From: an uncultured Pluralibacter sp.
GTDB lineage: Bacteria > Pseudomonadota > Gammaproteobacteria > Enterobacterales > Enterobacteriaceae
Length of the DNA stretch: 64,000 nucleotides
Assembly (NCBI RefSeq): GCF_913775985.1
Contig: NZ_CAJYMB010000010.1
Location: forward strand, 62,001-126,000
Direction of reading: 5' to 3'
Below are positions 1-6,559 of this stretch, piece after piece. The notes below the pieces were generated by a model. That model made no database searches. It saw nothing but the letters and a program-made list of their open reading frames with translations, and had not been told where the DNA came from. How positions within the stretch are numbered: the first letter of the stretch is position 1; each line of letters opens with the position of its first letter. Position numbers and translations under genes: made by a program.

Positions 1-198
1 CACATTGCATCCGGCGTAATGCTCCGGGTGAGACAGGCGATTGCGGAGCACCTTTTCCGCCAGGGCGTGCGCTGCGGTTCCCTCTTCGGCGAATGCAGAG
101 CTTTCATCCGGCTGGGTAGCCTCCATCGCCAGGCTGCCGGCGCAGCGCATCCAGCGGTGTGCGGAGGATGGCGATAAACGTGCATGAACGTCCGGCAT
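1..198 (-). CDS. DUF2800 protein, N-terminal part (cut by window edge)
   Basis: Reading leftward from an ATG at 198, the first 66 codons are open and run off the window. The N-terminus contains [20 protein letters not shown], a strong match to the start of DUF2800 proteins, which are phage-associated Cas4/RecB-like PD-(D/E)XK nucleases. The start lies 3 bp after the stop of the upstream leftward gene, so the two are cotranscribed. In many prophages DUF2800 travels with DUF2815, a family A DNA polymerase and VapE. VapE is present here at 2903, so the missing left part may hold the rest of that replication cassette; that is a prediction. Confidence 0.8.
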   Translation of the reverse strand, partial: MPDVHARLSPSSAHRWMRCAGSLAMEATQPDESSAFAEEGTAAHALAEKVLRNRLSHPEHYAGCNV

Positions 199-201
199 AA
201 A

Positions 202-1095
202 TCAGCCCTCCAGCGCTTTTTCGGCCTGAGCGATCAGCTCGGCAAGATTCTCGTCCGACACTTCGCCGAGCTTTTTGGCGCCGAAACTGCCCAGGATGCC
301 TACGGCCTCGGCCCGGTAGCCGCCTTTTGCCAGCTGCAGGATCAGCCCTTCTGCCTGTTTGCGTAGCACTGAGTAATCAGGTGTGTCGCTCGCGTCAGGC
401 AGCGTAGCGTCGGCGGCGCTAAACTTCTCCTGCAGCTGCAGGTACTCGACCTTATTAATCTCGACGTGGCCCTTTTTGAGCATTTCGTCCAGCTTGCGAA
501 CCGTGTGCAGCTCGCTGGCCGCCGAACCATCGTGATTCCTGATATAGAACGGCCCCTTGCGCTCCTGTACGTTATCGCCGCTACCGGATTTTTTCGGCTT
601 CACGCTTTCGCGTCCGGCAGCCGGTGCGTCAAGCAGTCGCTCGGCAAAATCCCTGCGTTCGGCAATTGTCGGCAGATCGTCCCAGAAGCGCAGCAGGTGG
701 CGGGACAGGTCCATCAACGCGGGCTTGTTCAGATGCTCCGCGCGCTGTACGCCGCGCAGCGCCATTTCCAGTGCGTCGATCTGCAGCACGCGGGCGTCGC
801 CCTCGGCGTCGCGGTAGGCGATGGCCTGCCGGAACATTTCATCGGTGTATATCACCGGCCGGGGGTTGAAGCAGGCGAGCGCGATAACGTCGCTGAATTC
901 CAGCGTTTCAAGATCGAGGAGCTTCGGCTCTTCGCTCGCACTGGCTTTTACCTTTTCACGATATTCCTGCACCTGAGCAGCGGCCGCGGGCTGCACTGCG
1001 GCGCCGGTAGTCAGCGCTTCGATAAGGCGTTCGATCAGCGCGTTGTGCTGCGTCAGCAGCTTGTTATTAAGTTCAAGACTGGTTTCTAAGCTCAT
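202..1095 (-). CDS. Phage early protein of unknown function
   Basis: The protein has 297 aa and no domain I recognise. The N-terminal 35 residues look helical, with an Asn/Leu/Glu-rich heptad-like stretch. Residues 38-60 are Ala/Gln/Lys-rich. The C-terminal third (about 205-297) is charged and probably helical. The start is supported by a GAGG ribosome-binding site 9 nt upstream. It overlaps the stop of the small membrane gene before it (ATGA-type) and is followed 3 bp later by the DUF2800 gene. The position suggests a role in replication or recombination; the sequence itself does not say which. Confidence 0.6.
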   Translation of the reverse strand: MSLETSLELNNKLLTQHNALIERLIEALTTGAAVQPAAAAQVQEYREKVKASASEEPKLLDLETLEFSDVIALACFNPRPVIYTDEMFRQAIAYRDAEGDARVLQIDALEMALRGVQRAEHLNKPALMDLSRHLLRFWDDLPTIAERRDFAERLLDAPAAGRESVKPKKSGSGDNVQERKGPFYIRNHDGSAASELHTVRKLDEMLKKGHVEINKVEYLQLQEKFSAADATLPDASDTPDYSVLRKQAEGLILQLAKGGYRAEAVGILGSFGAKKLGEVSDENLAELIAQAEKALEG

Positions 1096-1235
1096 ATTAC
1101 TGTCCTCGCTACAAGGAGAATGAAAGAGACAATCGCAATGACGGAGACCGCCAGAACGAAACGGGAGAGTGGGTCAATCCTGCGCCAGCGGAGCACGTCG
1201 CGCCCCGTTAGCCGGTGAAAGTGTTCAGGTTTCAT
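1092..1235 (-). CDS. Small single-span membrane protein
   Basis: This is a 47-aa protein. The start at 1235 is chosen because AAGGAG lies 7 nt upstream; the longer reading from 1319 would run through a terminator hairpin. Residues 1-25 are basic (KPEHFHRLTGRDVLRWRR), followed by one hydrophobic helix at about residues 28-45 that ends near the C-terminus. It overlaps the next gene by 4 bp. Its function is unknown. Confidence 0.55.
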   Translation of the reverse strand: MKPEHFHRLTGRDVLRWRRIDPLSRFVLAVSVIAIVSFILLVARTVI

Positions 1236-1290
1236 TGGTCGTGCTCCTTTTCGTGTCGGGGAACGCACTGCGCTGAATGCGTTTTCGGAC

Positions 1291-1318
1291 ATAAAAAGGC
1301 CCGCCAGGGAAGCGGGCA
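1291..1318 (-). terminator. Rho-independent terminator inside the leftward early operon
   Basis: On the minus strand GCCCGC (1317-1312) pairs with GCGGGC (1304-1299) around a 7-nt loop, and a T-run follows directly (the A-run at 1293-1297 on the plus strand). It lies between the first leftward gene and the 47-aa gene. Expression of everything further left therefore needs read-through, antitermination or another promoter. Confidence 0.75.
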
Positions 1319-1333
1319 AAGACTACACAACGG

Positions 1334-1528
1334 TTACAGGGGATTAAGAGTGGGGCGAATGGTGTATCCGTAGCCGAGATAGCCGTATTGCTCCTGATAC
1401 GAACTTGCTCGTAGCCGCGCTGAGTTTTCACCTTTGACGGTGTCGACAACGTAGTCCGTAGCGTCGGGGCCGTTCTCAACTACATCAAACGCCGGTAACG
1501 CTTTCGGCGTAAGATCGTAAGTATCCAT
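1334..1528 (-). CDS. First gene of the leftward early operon, small acidic protein
   Basis: This is a 64-aa protein. The start at 1528 is chosen over 1612 because an AAGGTGA-like ribosome-binding site lies just upstream. It is acidic in its first half and Tyr/Gly-rich near the end (YGYLGYGYT). It is not arginine-rich, so it does not resemble lambda N. It is the first gene after the leftward promoter and is followed by a terminator hairpin. I do not recognise the family. Confidence 0.5.
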   Translation of the reverse strand: MDTYDLTPKALPAFDVVENGPDATDYVVDTVKGENSARLRASSYQEQYGYLGYGYTIRPTLNPL

Positions 1529-1785
1529 CGCGTTCACCTTTTTCAGTGGATTAGTAAAAGGCCCGAAGCCTTTGATTAATTCACTGCACGCCCCATCATC
1601 GGGGCGTTTCAAACTGCGTGACTTGTCAGCTCGTCGCAGCGGGTTCCTCTACGCGTACCGTACGCATACGGACTCTGCGCTTACCTCGATCCCATCGGGT
1701 GCTATTTCGTTTTGCCAGGAGCGCAGCGGCTTGCCTGTCACGCGGTTCAGCTTTTTAAAGAGCAAAATTCGAAATCGGTCGATTA

Positions 1786-1838
1786 ATTCATAAGTGAATT
1801 TAATAGCGCTCAATGGGTTTGTCAATTCAAAAGTGAAT
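1786..1838. promoter_or_regulatory. Left operator pair, ATTC-N6-GAAT x2
   Basis: Two 14-bp sites, ATTCATAAGTGAAT (1786-1799) and ATTCAAAAGTGAAT (1825-1838), share 12 of 14 bases and start 39 bp apart. The same pattern occurs four more times on the far side of the repressor gene. The first overlaps the -10 and the second touches the -35 of a leftward promoter, as expected of operators bound by the neighbouring repressor and/or the small HTH protein. Confidence 0.8.
1797..1825 (-). promoter_or_regulatory. Leftward early promoter (PL-like)
   Basis: On the minus strand a perfect -35 TTGACA (1825-1820) is followed by a 17-nt spacer and TAAATT (1802-1797) as the -10. Operators overlap both boxes. 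It would transcribe the 64-aa gene and, past a terminator, the 47-aa, 297-aa and DUF2800 genes. The stretch from 1529 to 1785 holds its leader, including a short ACGCCCC/GGGGCGT hairpin near 1589-1607, and no gene I can support. Confidence 0.75.
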
Positions 1839-1889
1839 TTATGCGTGTAAAAATTTACCGCCTTTTGAATAGGCGGTATCTAGAAGGGA

Positions 1890-2567
1890 TTAGTATTCTA
1901 CTCGGAGGGAAGGTTTGGCGATGCCGGCGACGTAATGAATGTTTTGAATCTCGGCCAGCGAGAAGCGGATCGGAAGATGTTCTTCGTTCACTGACATCAC
2001 CATAACTTCGCCGTCTCGTTCGTATAGAAAGGTTTTTACCATTACACGTTCGTCTTTAGTTACCACAAGAACTTCGTCGCCCGGAAGGTATTGGTAACTA
2101 GGTTCTATAACAACATATTCACCGTCTTTGATGCGAGGCTTCATCGAATCGCCTGTGCATCGTAGCGCGTAAGCATTCGGATCGCGGGTGGGCCAACTTA
2201 TAAAGCCATCGCCATGACCTACTGGGTACTGAAGGTTTGACCAATGTCCGCCGTTGCCTAATTGCGCGCCACCAACGATGGGAACCTCTGTGAAGTGCAC
2301 TGCTGCAGCGTTCACTGGATTATCAGTTTCGTTGTCGGGTTCCTTCGATAAGTTCTTTTCCATCAAATCTTGTACACTTACTTTAAAGAAATCAGCTATT
2401 TGCTTTAAAGGGGCGTACTTGGGTTCCTTGACTTCTCCCGACACTAAACGATGCATTGTCGGTTGGGATATACGGATTTGCCTGGCAAGGTCGGTAACGT
2501 GACTTATCCCGCGTTTAGCCATCAGGAAGTTAATGTTAGCGATCAGTTTTTCAGTCGAGAAGCCCAT
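1890..2567 (-). CDS. Phage repressor, HTH + S24 peptidase (CI/LexA-like)
   Basis: The 225-aa protein has an N-terminal HTH domain (about residues 8-70, with SQPTMHRLVSGEVK as the recognition region) and a C-terminal S24 domain. The catalytic serine is S141 in CTGDSMKP and the lysine is K178 in VMVKTF. It should hold the lysogenic state by binding the ATTC-N6-GAAT sites on both sides of its gene. The usual Ala-Gly cleavage dipeptide is not seen in the hinge; the corresponding stretch reads VPIVGGAQLG (about 95-104). RecA-stimulated self-cleavage may therefore use another bond or not occur. It is transcribed opposite to the cro-like gene. Confidence 0.93.
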   Translation of the reverse strand: MGFSTEKLIANINFLMAKRGISHVTDLARQIRISQPTMHRLVSGEVKEPKYAPLKQIADFFKVSVQDLMEKNLSKEPDNETDNPVNAAAVHFTEVPIVGGAQLGNGGHWSNLQYPVGHGDGFISWPTRDPNAYALRCTGDSMKPRIKDGEYVVIEPSYQYLPGDEVLVVTKDERVMVKTFLYERDGEVMVMSVNEEHLPIRFSLAEIQNIHYVAGIAKPSLRVEY

Positions 2568-2589
2568 AGCGGTACCTTTAGGTTAGTTT

Positions 2590-2672
2590 ATTCAGGGCTG
2601 AATATTCTATATTGAATATTCTACACTGGTATTGAATTCATAACTGAATTACTATTAGATTCAGTTTCGAAT
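2590..2672. promoter_or_regulatory. Right operator cluster, ATTC-N6-GAAT x4
   Basis: Four sites fill the repressor/cro-like divergent region: ATTCAGGGCTGAAT (2590-2603), ATTCTATATTGAAT (2604-2617, directly adjoining), ATTCATAACTGAAT (2636-2649) and ATTCAGTTTCGAAT (2659-2672). They match the two sites on the other side of the repressor gene. The rightward promoter must lie here; TTGAAT at 2632 and TATAAC at 2676 are possible elements, but I cannot fix a clear pair. Confidence 0.8.
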
Positions 2673-2698
2673 TTTTATAACCAGCGAGGATGCAGCGT

Positions 2699-2899
2699 AT
2701 GAGAACGTTGACCCCACAAGAAATCATTGTCGCGCTTAACGAATGTGGGCTTACCCAGACTGATATCAAAGAGCGTACGGGGATTAGCCAGGCTTCATTA
2801 AGCCGTATCTACTCCGGCAGGAATGGCGATCCGCGCCTGTCAGTTGTGCGGGCGCTGGAAAGTCTTTACCAGGAAGTAACTGATACAAATAAGGCGTAA
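2699..2899 (+). CDS. Cro-like small HTH regulator
   Basis: This is a 66-aa protein made almost wholly of one HTH XRE-type domain, with the helix-turn-helix around LTQTDIKERTGISQASLSRI. The ATG at 2699 is preferred to the one at 2690 because GAGG at 2686-2689 is 9 nt upstream. It is divergent from the S24 repressor across the four-operator region and lies 3 bp before the primase-helicase gene. By position it is the first gene of the rightward early operon and the likely Cro counterpart. An activator role is not excluded. Confidence 0.75.
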   Translation: MRTLTPQEIIVALNECGLTQTDIKERTGISQASLSRIYSGRNGDPRLSVVRALESLYQEVTDTNKA

Positions 2900-2902
2900 C
2901 CC

Positions 2903-5071
2903 ATGCCAGATAATAAAACCTGGGGGGCGACGCCTGACGAGTGGTTCCACTTCGATCTGGTGCTGGGCCGCATGGACCAGCTGCTGCCGGTCGTGTGCAA
3001 CCCGGCGGCGGACATTTCCCCCGACAGTAAGCTGAAGGCGCTGGGCAAGACCCCCAGCCGCTACAATCGTGACCGCCTGGTCACCGGTATCGCGCAGTGG
3101 ACCTCGCACGTTGTGTCCGAGCAGGACCTCGCGCGCTGGTCGAAGGAGCCTGATTATGGGGTCTGCGTGCGCACCGGCGGAGGCTGGCTGGCGCTGGACT
3201 GCGACAGCGAGGACGCTGGCGTGCAGCAGACTATCCGCGACCTGCTCAAGCAGCTGCTGGGCGAGCTGCCCCCGCGCCGCTGGCGTGCCAACAGCAACAA
3301 GTGCCTGTACCTGCTGGGTGTCGCGGGCGATTACCGCAAGCGCATTCACCGCCTGGAAGGCGATCTCGGTATCATTGAGCTGCTGGCGGACGGGCAGCAG
3401 TTTGTCGCCTGCGGCACGCACGGCAGCGGCGCCCGCATTGAGTGGGACGGCGGCCTGCCGGATGAACCGCCGGTGCTGACCGCAGACCAGCTCGAAGCAC
3501 TCTGGCAGGGGCTGGCCGATGCGCTGCCGGTGGCCGTCACCACCGAAGCGGGCAGCAGCAAGATGCGCGACCGGTCAACGTTCACGCCTGGCGCCACTGA
3601 TGAAACGGCCGACTACCTGGACGCCAACGGATGGACGCTGCTCGACGGCGCCAACGGCGAGCGGTACATCCGCTGCCCGTTCGAGGACGGGCACAGTACC
3701 GGCGGCGATCCGACCAGTACCGTGTATTTTCCGGCGGGCACGGCCGGATTTGACCTCGGCCACTTCAAATGCCTGCATGCCAGCTGCGCGCACCGCGACG
3801 ACGGCGACTTCCTGAATGCCATCGGCATCCGCGACGACGATTTCGAGGACCTGACCAGCACCGGCGTGGCCGAACCCGCGCCGCTGCCGGCGTTCGAGCG
3901 GGACAAGTGGGGGCGCATCGAATCCACCATCAACAACGCGCACCAGGCCGTCATGCGGCCCGACTTCACCGGCGTGGATATCCGCTTTGACCAGTTCCGC
4001 GACGAAATTATGTTCGCACCCGCCGGCTCTGGCCAGTGGCAGGCGTTCACCGACCCGGATTACGCCCGCCTGCGCATAACGATGGAGAAGCGAGGGTTTA
4101 AAGCGGTGGGCCGGGAGCTGATCCGCGACGTGGTGCTGCTGGCCGCCGATGAACAGCCGTTCGACTCGGCCACCACCTGGCTGAACGGGCTGGAGTGGGA
4201 CGGCGTGCCGCGCATCCAGAACTTCTACCACACCCACTTCGGTACCGCCGACACGCCATACACCCGGGCGGTATCGATGTACATGTGGACGGCGCTGGCG
4301 GGCAGAGTGCTGGAGCCCGGCATTAAGGCGGACATGGTGCCGATCCTGGTCGGCCCGCAGGGCTGCGGCAAGTCCTCTGGCGTTGAAGCGCTCAGCCCCG
4401 ACCCCGCTTTCTTCACCGAGATATCCTTCGCTGAGAAAGACGACGATCTCGCACGCAAGATGCGCGGCCGCCTGGTGGCGGAGATAGGCGAGCTGCGCGG
4501 CCTCAATACCAAAGAGCTGGAGTCCATCAAGGCGTTCGTGACGCGCACGCATGAAAACTGGATCCCCAAATATCGGGAGTTCGCCACTCAGTTCCCGCGC
4601 CGCCTGGTGTTTATCGGCACTACCAACGAAGACGAGTTCCTGGCCGACAAGACCGGTAACCGCCGGTGGCTGCCCGTCGAGGTATCACGCGTCAATGTGC
4701 AGGCCATTAAGCGCGACCTGCTGCTGCTGTGGGCGGAAGCCCGCGAGACGTTTAAGCAGCTCGGCGGCGTCCAGTTCCGCGACGCTGAACGGCTCGGCGC
4801 GAGCGTCCATGAGCAGTACACCATTAAGGACGCGTGGCTCGAAACGGTCGAGAAATGGCTCGACACGCCTGACCTGATGACGAACGACATTCCTCGAAAT
4901 TGCGAATTTTTACGCGCCAGCGACGTGTTGCGTGATGCGATTGGCTTAAATCCCAGCCATATCGGAAAGCGCGAAGAAATGCGAATTAGCAATGTTTTGC
5001 AAAACTGCGGCTATAAGCGCGTTCAGCGTCGTGTTGACGGCAAGATGACTAAAGCATGGGTGGCGGAGTAG
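2903..5071 (+). CDS. Bifunctional primase-helicase, prim-pol + VapE (VirE) type
   Basis: The 722-aa protein probably primes and unwinds phage DNA. The N-terminal part resembles prim-pol domains, with an acidic pair at D99/D101 (LALDCD). Residues about 255-297 carry a zinc-binding pattern (RCPFEDGH ... FKCLHASCAH). The C-terminal half is a VapE/VirE-like P-loop NTPase with Walker A GPQGCGKS (484-491), a Walker B-like LVAEIGEL, and the typical FIGTTNEDEFLADKTGNRRW segment. It starts 3 bp after the cro-like gene. A candidate origin overlaps its stop codon. Such proteins are common in prophages and satellites with their own replication module. Confidence 0.88.
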   Translation: MPDNKTWGATPDEWFHFDLVLGRMDQLLPVVCNPAADISPDSKLKALGKTPSRYNRDRLVTGIAQWTSHVVSEQDLARWSKEPDYGVCVRTGGGWLALDCDSEDAGVQQTIRDLLKQLLGELPPRRWRANSNKCLYLLGVAGDYRKRIHRLEGDLGIIELLADGQQFVACGTHGSGARIEWDGGLPDEPPVLTADQLEALWQGLADALPVAVTTEAGSSKMRDRSTFTPGATDETADYLDANGWTLLDGANGERYIRCPFEDGHSTGGDPTSTVYFPAGTAGFDLGHFKCLHASCAHRDDGDFLNAIGIRDDDFEDLTSTGVAEPAPLPAFERDKWGRIESTINNAHQAVMRPDFTGVDIRFDQFRDEIMFAPAGSGQWQAFTDPDYARLRITMEKRGFKAVGRELIRDVVLLAADEQPFDSATTWLNGLEWDGVPRIQNFYHTHFGTADTPYTRAVSMYMWTALAGRVLEPGIKADMVPILVGPQGCGKSSGVEALSPDPAFFTEISFAEKDDDLARKMRGRLVAEIGELRGLNTKELESIKAFVTRTHENWIPKYREFATQFPRRLVFIGTTNEDEFLADKTGNRRWLPVEVSRVNVQAIKRDLLLLWAEARETFKQLGGVQFRDAERLGASVHEQYTIKDAWLETVEKWLDTPDLMTNDIPRNCEFLRASDVLRDAIGLNPSHIGKREEMRISNVLQNCGYKRVQRRVDGKMTKAWVAE

Positions 5072-5245
5072 CCACCTGTAGCCGCCTATTTGCGGTAGGT
5101 GGCTACGTTTTAAGTAATTGATTTTAAATTGATGTAACCACTGAAGCCACTGAAGCCACCTTTTTACTAGAAACCCCATATATATATATAAGTCGGTTGG
5201 GGAAAGGTTAAGAAGGTGGTGGCTTCGGTGGTTGCAGGTGGCTAC
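5068..5245. other. Candidate phage replication origin: nested repeats around an AT tract
   Basis: This gene-free stretch starts at the stop of the primase-helicase. GTAGCCACCT (5068-5077) pairs perfectly with AGGTGGCTAC (5097-5106), with an inner CCGC/GCGG stem. CACTGAAGC repeats in tandem at 5139-5156. Its near-complement lies at 5215-5235, on the other side of an alternating AT tract (5178-5190) that is bracketed by CCCCA and TGGGG. GTGGCTAC recurs at 5238-5245. Repeats plus an unwinding-prone tract beside a primase-helicase resemble an origin. The first hairpin, followed by GTTTT, could instead be a terminator. The rest to 5381 holds no supported gene. Confidence 0.45.
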
Positions 5246-5381
5246 AGGCCAAACATGTAATTTATTGCAGGTAGCGATATGCAATCACTAATAGCTTTCC
5301 ACCACGGCGATACGGCGGCGCCAGGAGCACTACAAAACCGCTCTCTATGCTCGCGCGTGCGCGCGTTTTGCGAGGTGGCCT

Positions 5382-5657
5382 ATGCCTGTCGTCGCAACGT
5401 TTAAGACCGACTGGTTCAGGGTAATCAGCGACATCACCAGAACGGGGATCCCGCTGCAGGAAATCGCCCGCGAGCTGGACGTGTCGAAGTCTGCTATCAT
5501 CGGCTGGAAGCAGGGTGCTGCGCCGAACCACCACACGGGCGAGGCGCTGATCGACTTCTGGTGTTACGTGACGCAGCGGCCGCGCTCCGAACTGCCGGCG
5601 CAGGTCACATCACGGCGGTTCGTTTACGCCTGGCGGGCAAAGCGCCTGCCATCATGA
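5382..5657 (+). CDS. Small HTH protein, candidate late regulator
   Basis: This is a 91-aa protein with a homeodomain-like helix-turn-helix at about residues 24-45 (PLQEIARELDVSKSAIIGWK) and a basic C-terminus (VYAWRAKRL). It sits alone between the replication gene and the first late module, the position of late-gene regulators in many temperate phages. It is a reasonable candidate for binding the 16-bp element repeated before each late module. That link is inference only. Confidence 0.6.
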   Translation: MPVVATFKTDWFRVISDITRTGIPLQEIARELDVSKSAIIGWKQGAAPNHHTGEALIDFWCYVTQRPRSELPAQVTSRRFVYAWRAKRLPS

Positions 5658-5661
5658 AAAC

Positions 5662-5717
5662 ATGCAAAAACAGGGCGTTCATCGGTTAAAAGCGCTATGC
5701 AAAAACCGCCCTGTTTT
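5662..5717. other. Inverted repeat with ATGCAAAAA repeats, possible terminator
   Basis: AAAACAGGGCG (5667-5677) pairs perfectly with CGCCCTGTTTT (5707-5717) across a 29-nt loop, ending in a T-run. ATGCAAAAA occurs in each half (5662-5670 and 5697-5705), and two further TATGCA copies follow at 5717 and 5727. It may end the early rightward transcript or bind a regulator. A second quasi-palindrome, GTTAAATAGGGCCC continuing into a T-run (5835-5857), lies downstream. No gene is supported between 5658 and 5934. Confidence 0.45.
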
Positions 5718-5869
5718 ATGCACGATTTATGCAGTCAATTTTCACACTTCCCCGCCAGTAAACCGCAACAAATAACCCCTTCACGCCAAACTTGTAACGA
5801 GTGCCGATCGCGTGGTGCGCGTAACGGTCATTATGTTAAATAGGGCCCTTTTTTAACAAAAATTCATTT

Positions 5870-5885
5870 GGTCAGGATCCCGACC
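5870..5885 (+). promoter_or_regulatory. Late-module element, copy A
   Basis: GGTCAGGATCCCGACC, preceded by TTCATTT exactly as in copy B. It lies 50 bp before the first gene of the structural block. It is one of five copies of GGTCRGGATYCCGACC (first base G or A), each at the head of a late module. It is not followed by a T-run, so it is not a terminator. Confidence 0.75.
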
Positions 5886-5906
5886 GCCGGCCCTGCGCAC
5901 ACTACA

Positions 5907-5928
5907 GGCTCCATGATTCACAGGAGCC
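5907..5928 (+). promoter_or_regulatory. Hairpin covering the ribosome-binding site of the first structural gene
   Basis: GGCTCC (5907-5912) pairs with GGAGCC (5923-5928). The right arm contains the AGGAG ribosome-binding site 8 nt before the ATG at 5935, so the structure would mask it. Confidence 0.55.
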
Positions 5929-5934
5929 ACCACA

Positions 5935-6321
5935 ATGGCACGACCAAAGAAAACCGTCGAAGTACCAGGCCAGGAGTCAGCGCCGCAGACAGAGGGCGCC
6001 ACAGTCGGTCAGCAGCAGGTTATCACTGTCGATAAACCGCAGCCGAGCGAAGAAGCGCTGCAGCTGGAAGCCCGCAACACGCTGCTGGCGACAATCAACG
6101 AACAGGGCGCTGCCATCATCGGCCGCTTTGAAGCGCTGGGCTTTACTGATCTGGCCGACCAGCGGCTTACCGACAATCTCGAATTCCTCCAGCTCGTCAA
6201 AAAAGCCACCACGGCAGCACCCGCAGCGCCGCACGGCTATGTGACGAACGAAGAGGGCAAGAAGCAATCCGCCGCCGGTAAGCCCGTTCTGACAGAGCAC
6301 GGCTGGCACGTACCAGGCTAA
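5935..6321 (+). CDS. Phage protein at start of structural block
   Basis: This is a 128-aa protein with a basic, Pro-rich N-terminus (ARPKKTVEVPG), a Gln-rich stretch and a central helix around residues 45-90. The C-terminus HGYVTNEEGKKQSAAGKPVL...HGWHVPG is distinctive, but I cannot name its family. It is not the small terminase, which lies at 20,640. Its place just before the connector genes suggests a virion or assembly role. Confidence 0.6.
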   Translation: MARPKKTVEVPGQESAPQTEGATVGQQQVITVDKPQPSEEALQLEARNTLLATINEQGAAIIGRFEALGFTDLADQRLTDNLEFLQLVKKATTAAPAAPHGYVTNEEGKKQSAAGKPVLTEHGWHVPG

Positions 6322-6331
6322 GGAGCATCGC

Positions 6332-6556
6332 ATGTGTGGAGGTGGAGCACCCAAGGTCGTACAGACCGACCCGCAGGCCGAGGCAGACGCCGCGGCAGAC
6401 GCAGCCGCCAAAGCGGCAAACGCAGACGCGGCAGCGCGGAAGAAGCGCAAGAAAGGCTCGTCCCTGCTGGCGAGCGGCGCAGAAGGCGCTGACGATTCCG
6501 GCAGCTCGCTGCTGTCTACCGGCGCCCAGGCGCAGAAAAACACGTTAGGGGCGTGA
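6332..6556 (+). CDS. Small Ala/Asp-rich phage protein with MCGGG start
   Basis: This is a 74-aa protein. MCGGG(A)P-type starts recur in small proteins encoded just before connectors in podoviruses. The middle is an Ala/Asp-rich helix, then a KKRKK cluster and a repeated SSLL(A/S)(S/T)GA motif (about 43-49 and 58-64). The same SLLSTGA motif appears in the scaffold protein (about residue 40), which hints at a shared assembly contact. The function is inferred from position only. Confidence 0.6.
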   Translation: MCGGGAPKVVQTDPQAEADAAADAAAKAANADAAARKKRKKGSSLLASGAEGADDSGSSLLSTGAQAQKNTLGA

Positions 6557-6559
6557 TTG

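Noticed and set aside
1334-1528. Lambda N-like antiterminator
   Set aside because: The position fits (first leftward gene before a terminator), but the protein is acidic and has no arginine-rich RNA-binding start.
5870-5885. Late element as an intrinsic terminator
   Set aside because: Its arms can pair in some copies, but no copy is followed by a T-run and two copies have mismatched arms. Where a terminator is present (9764-9790) it is a separate structure.
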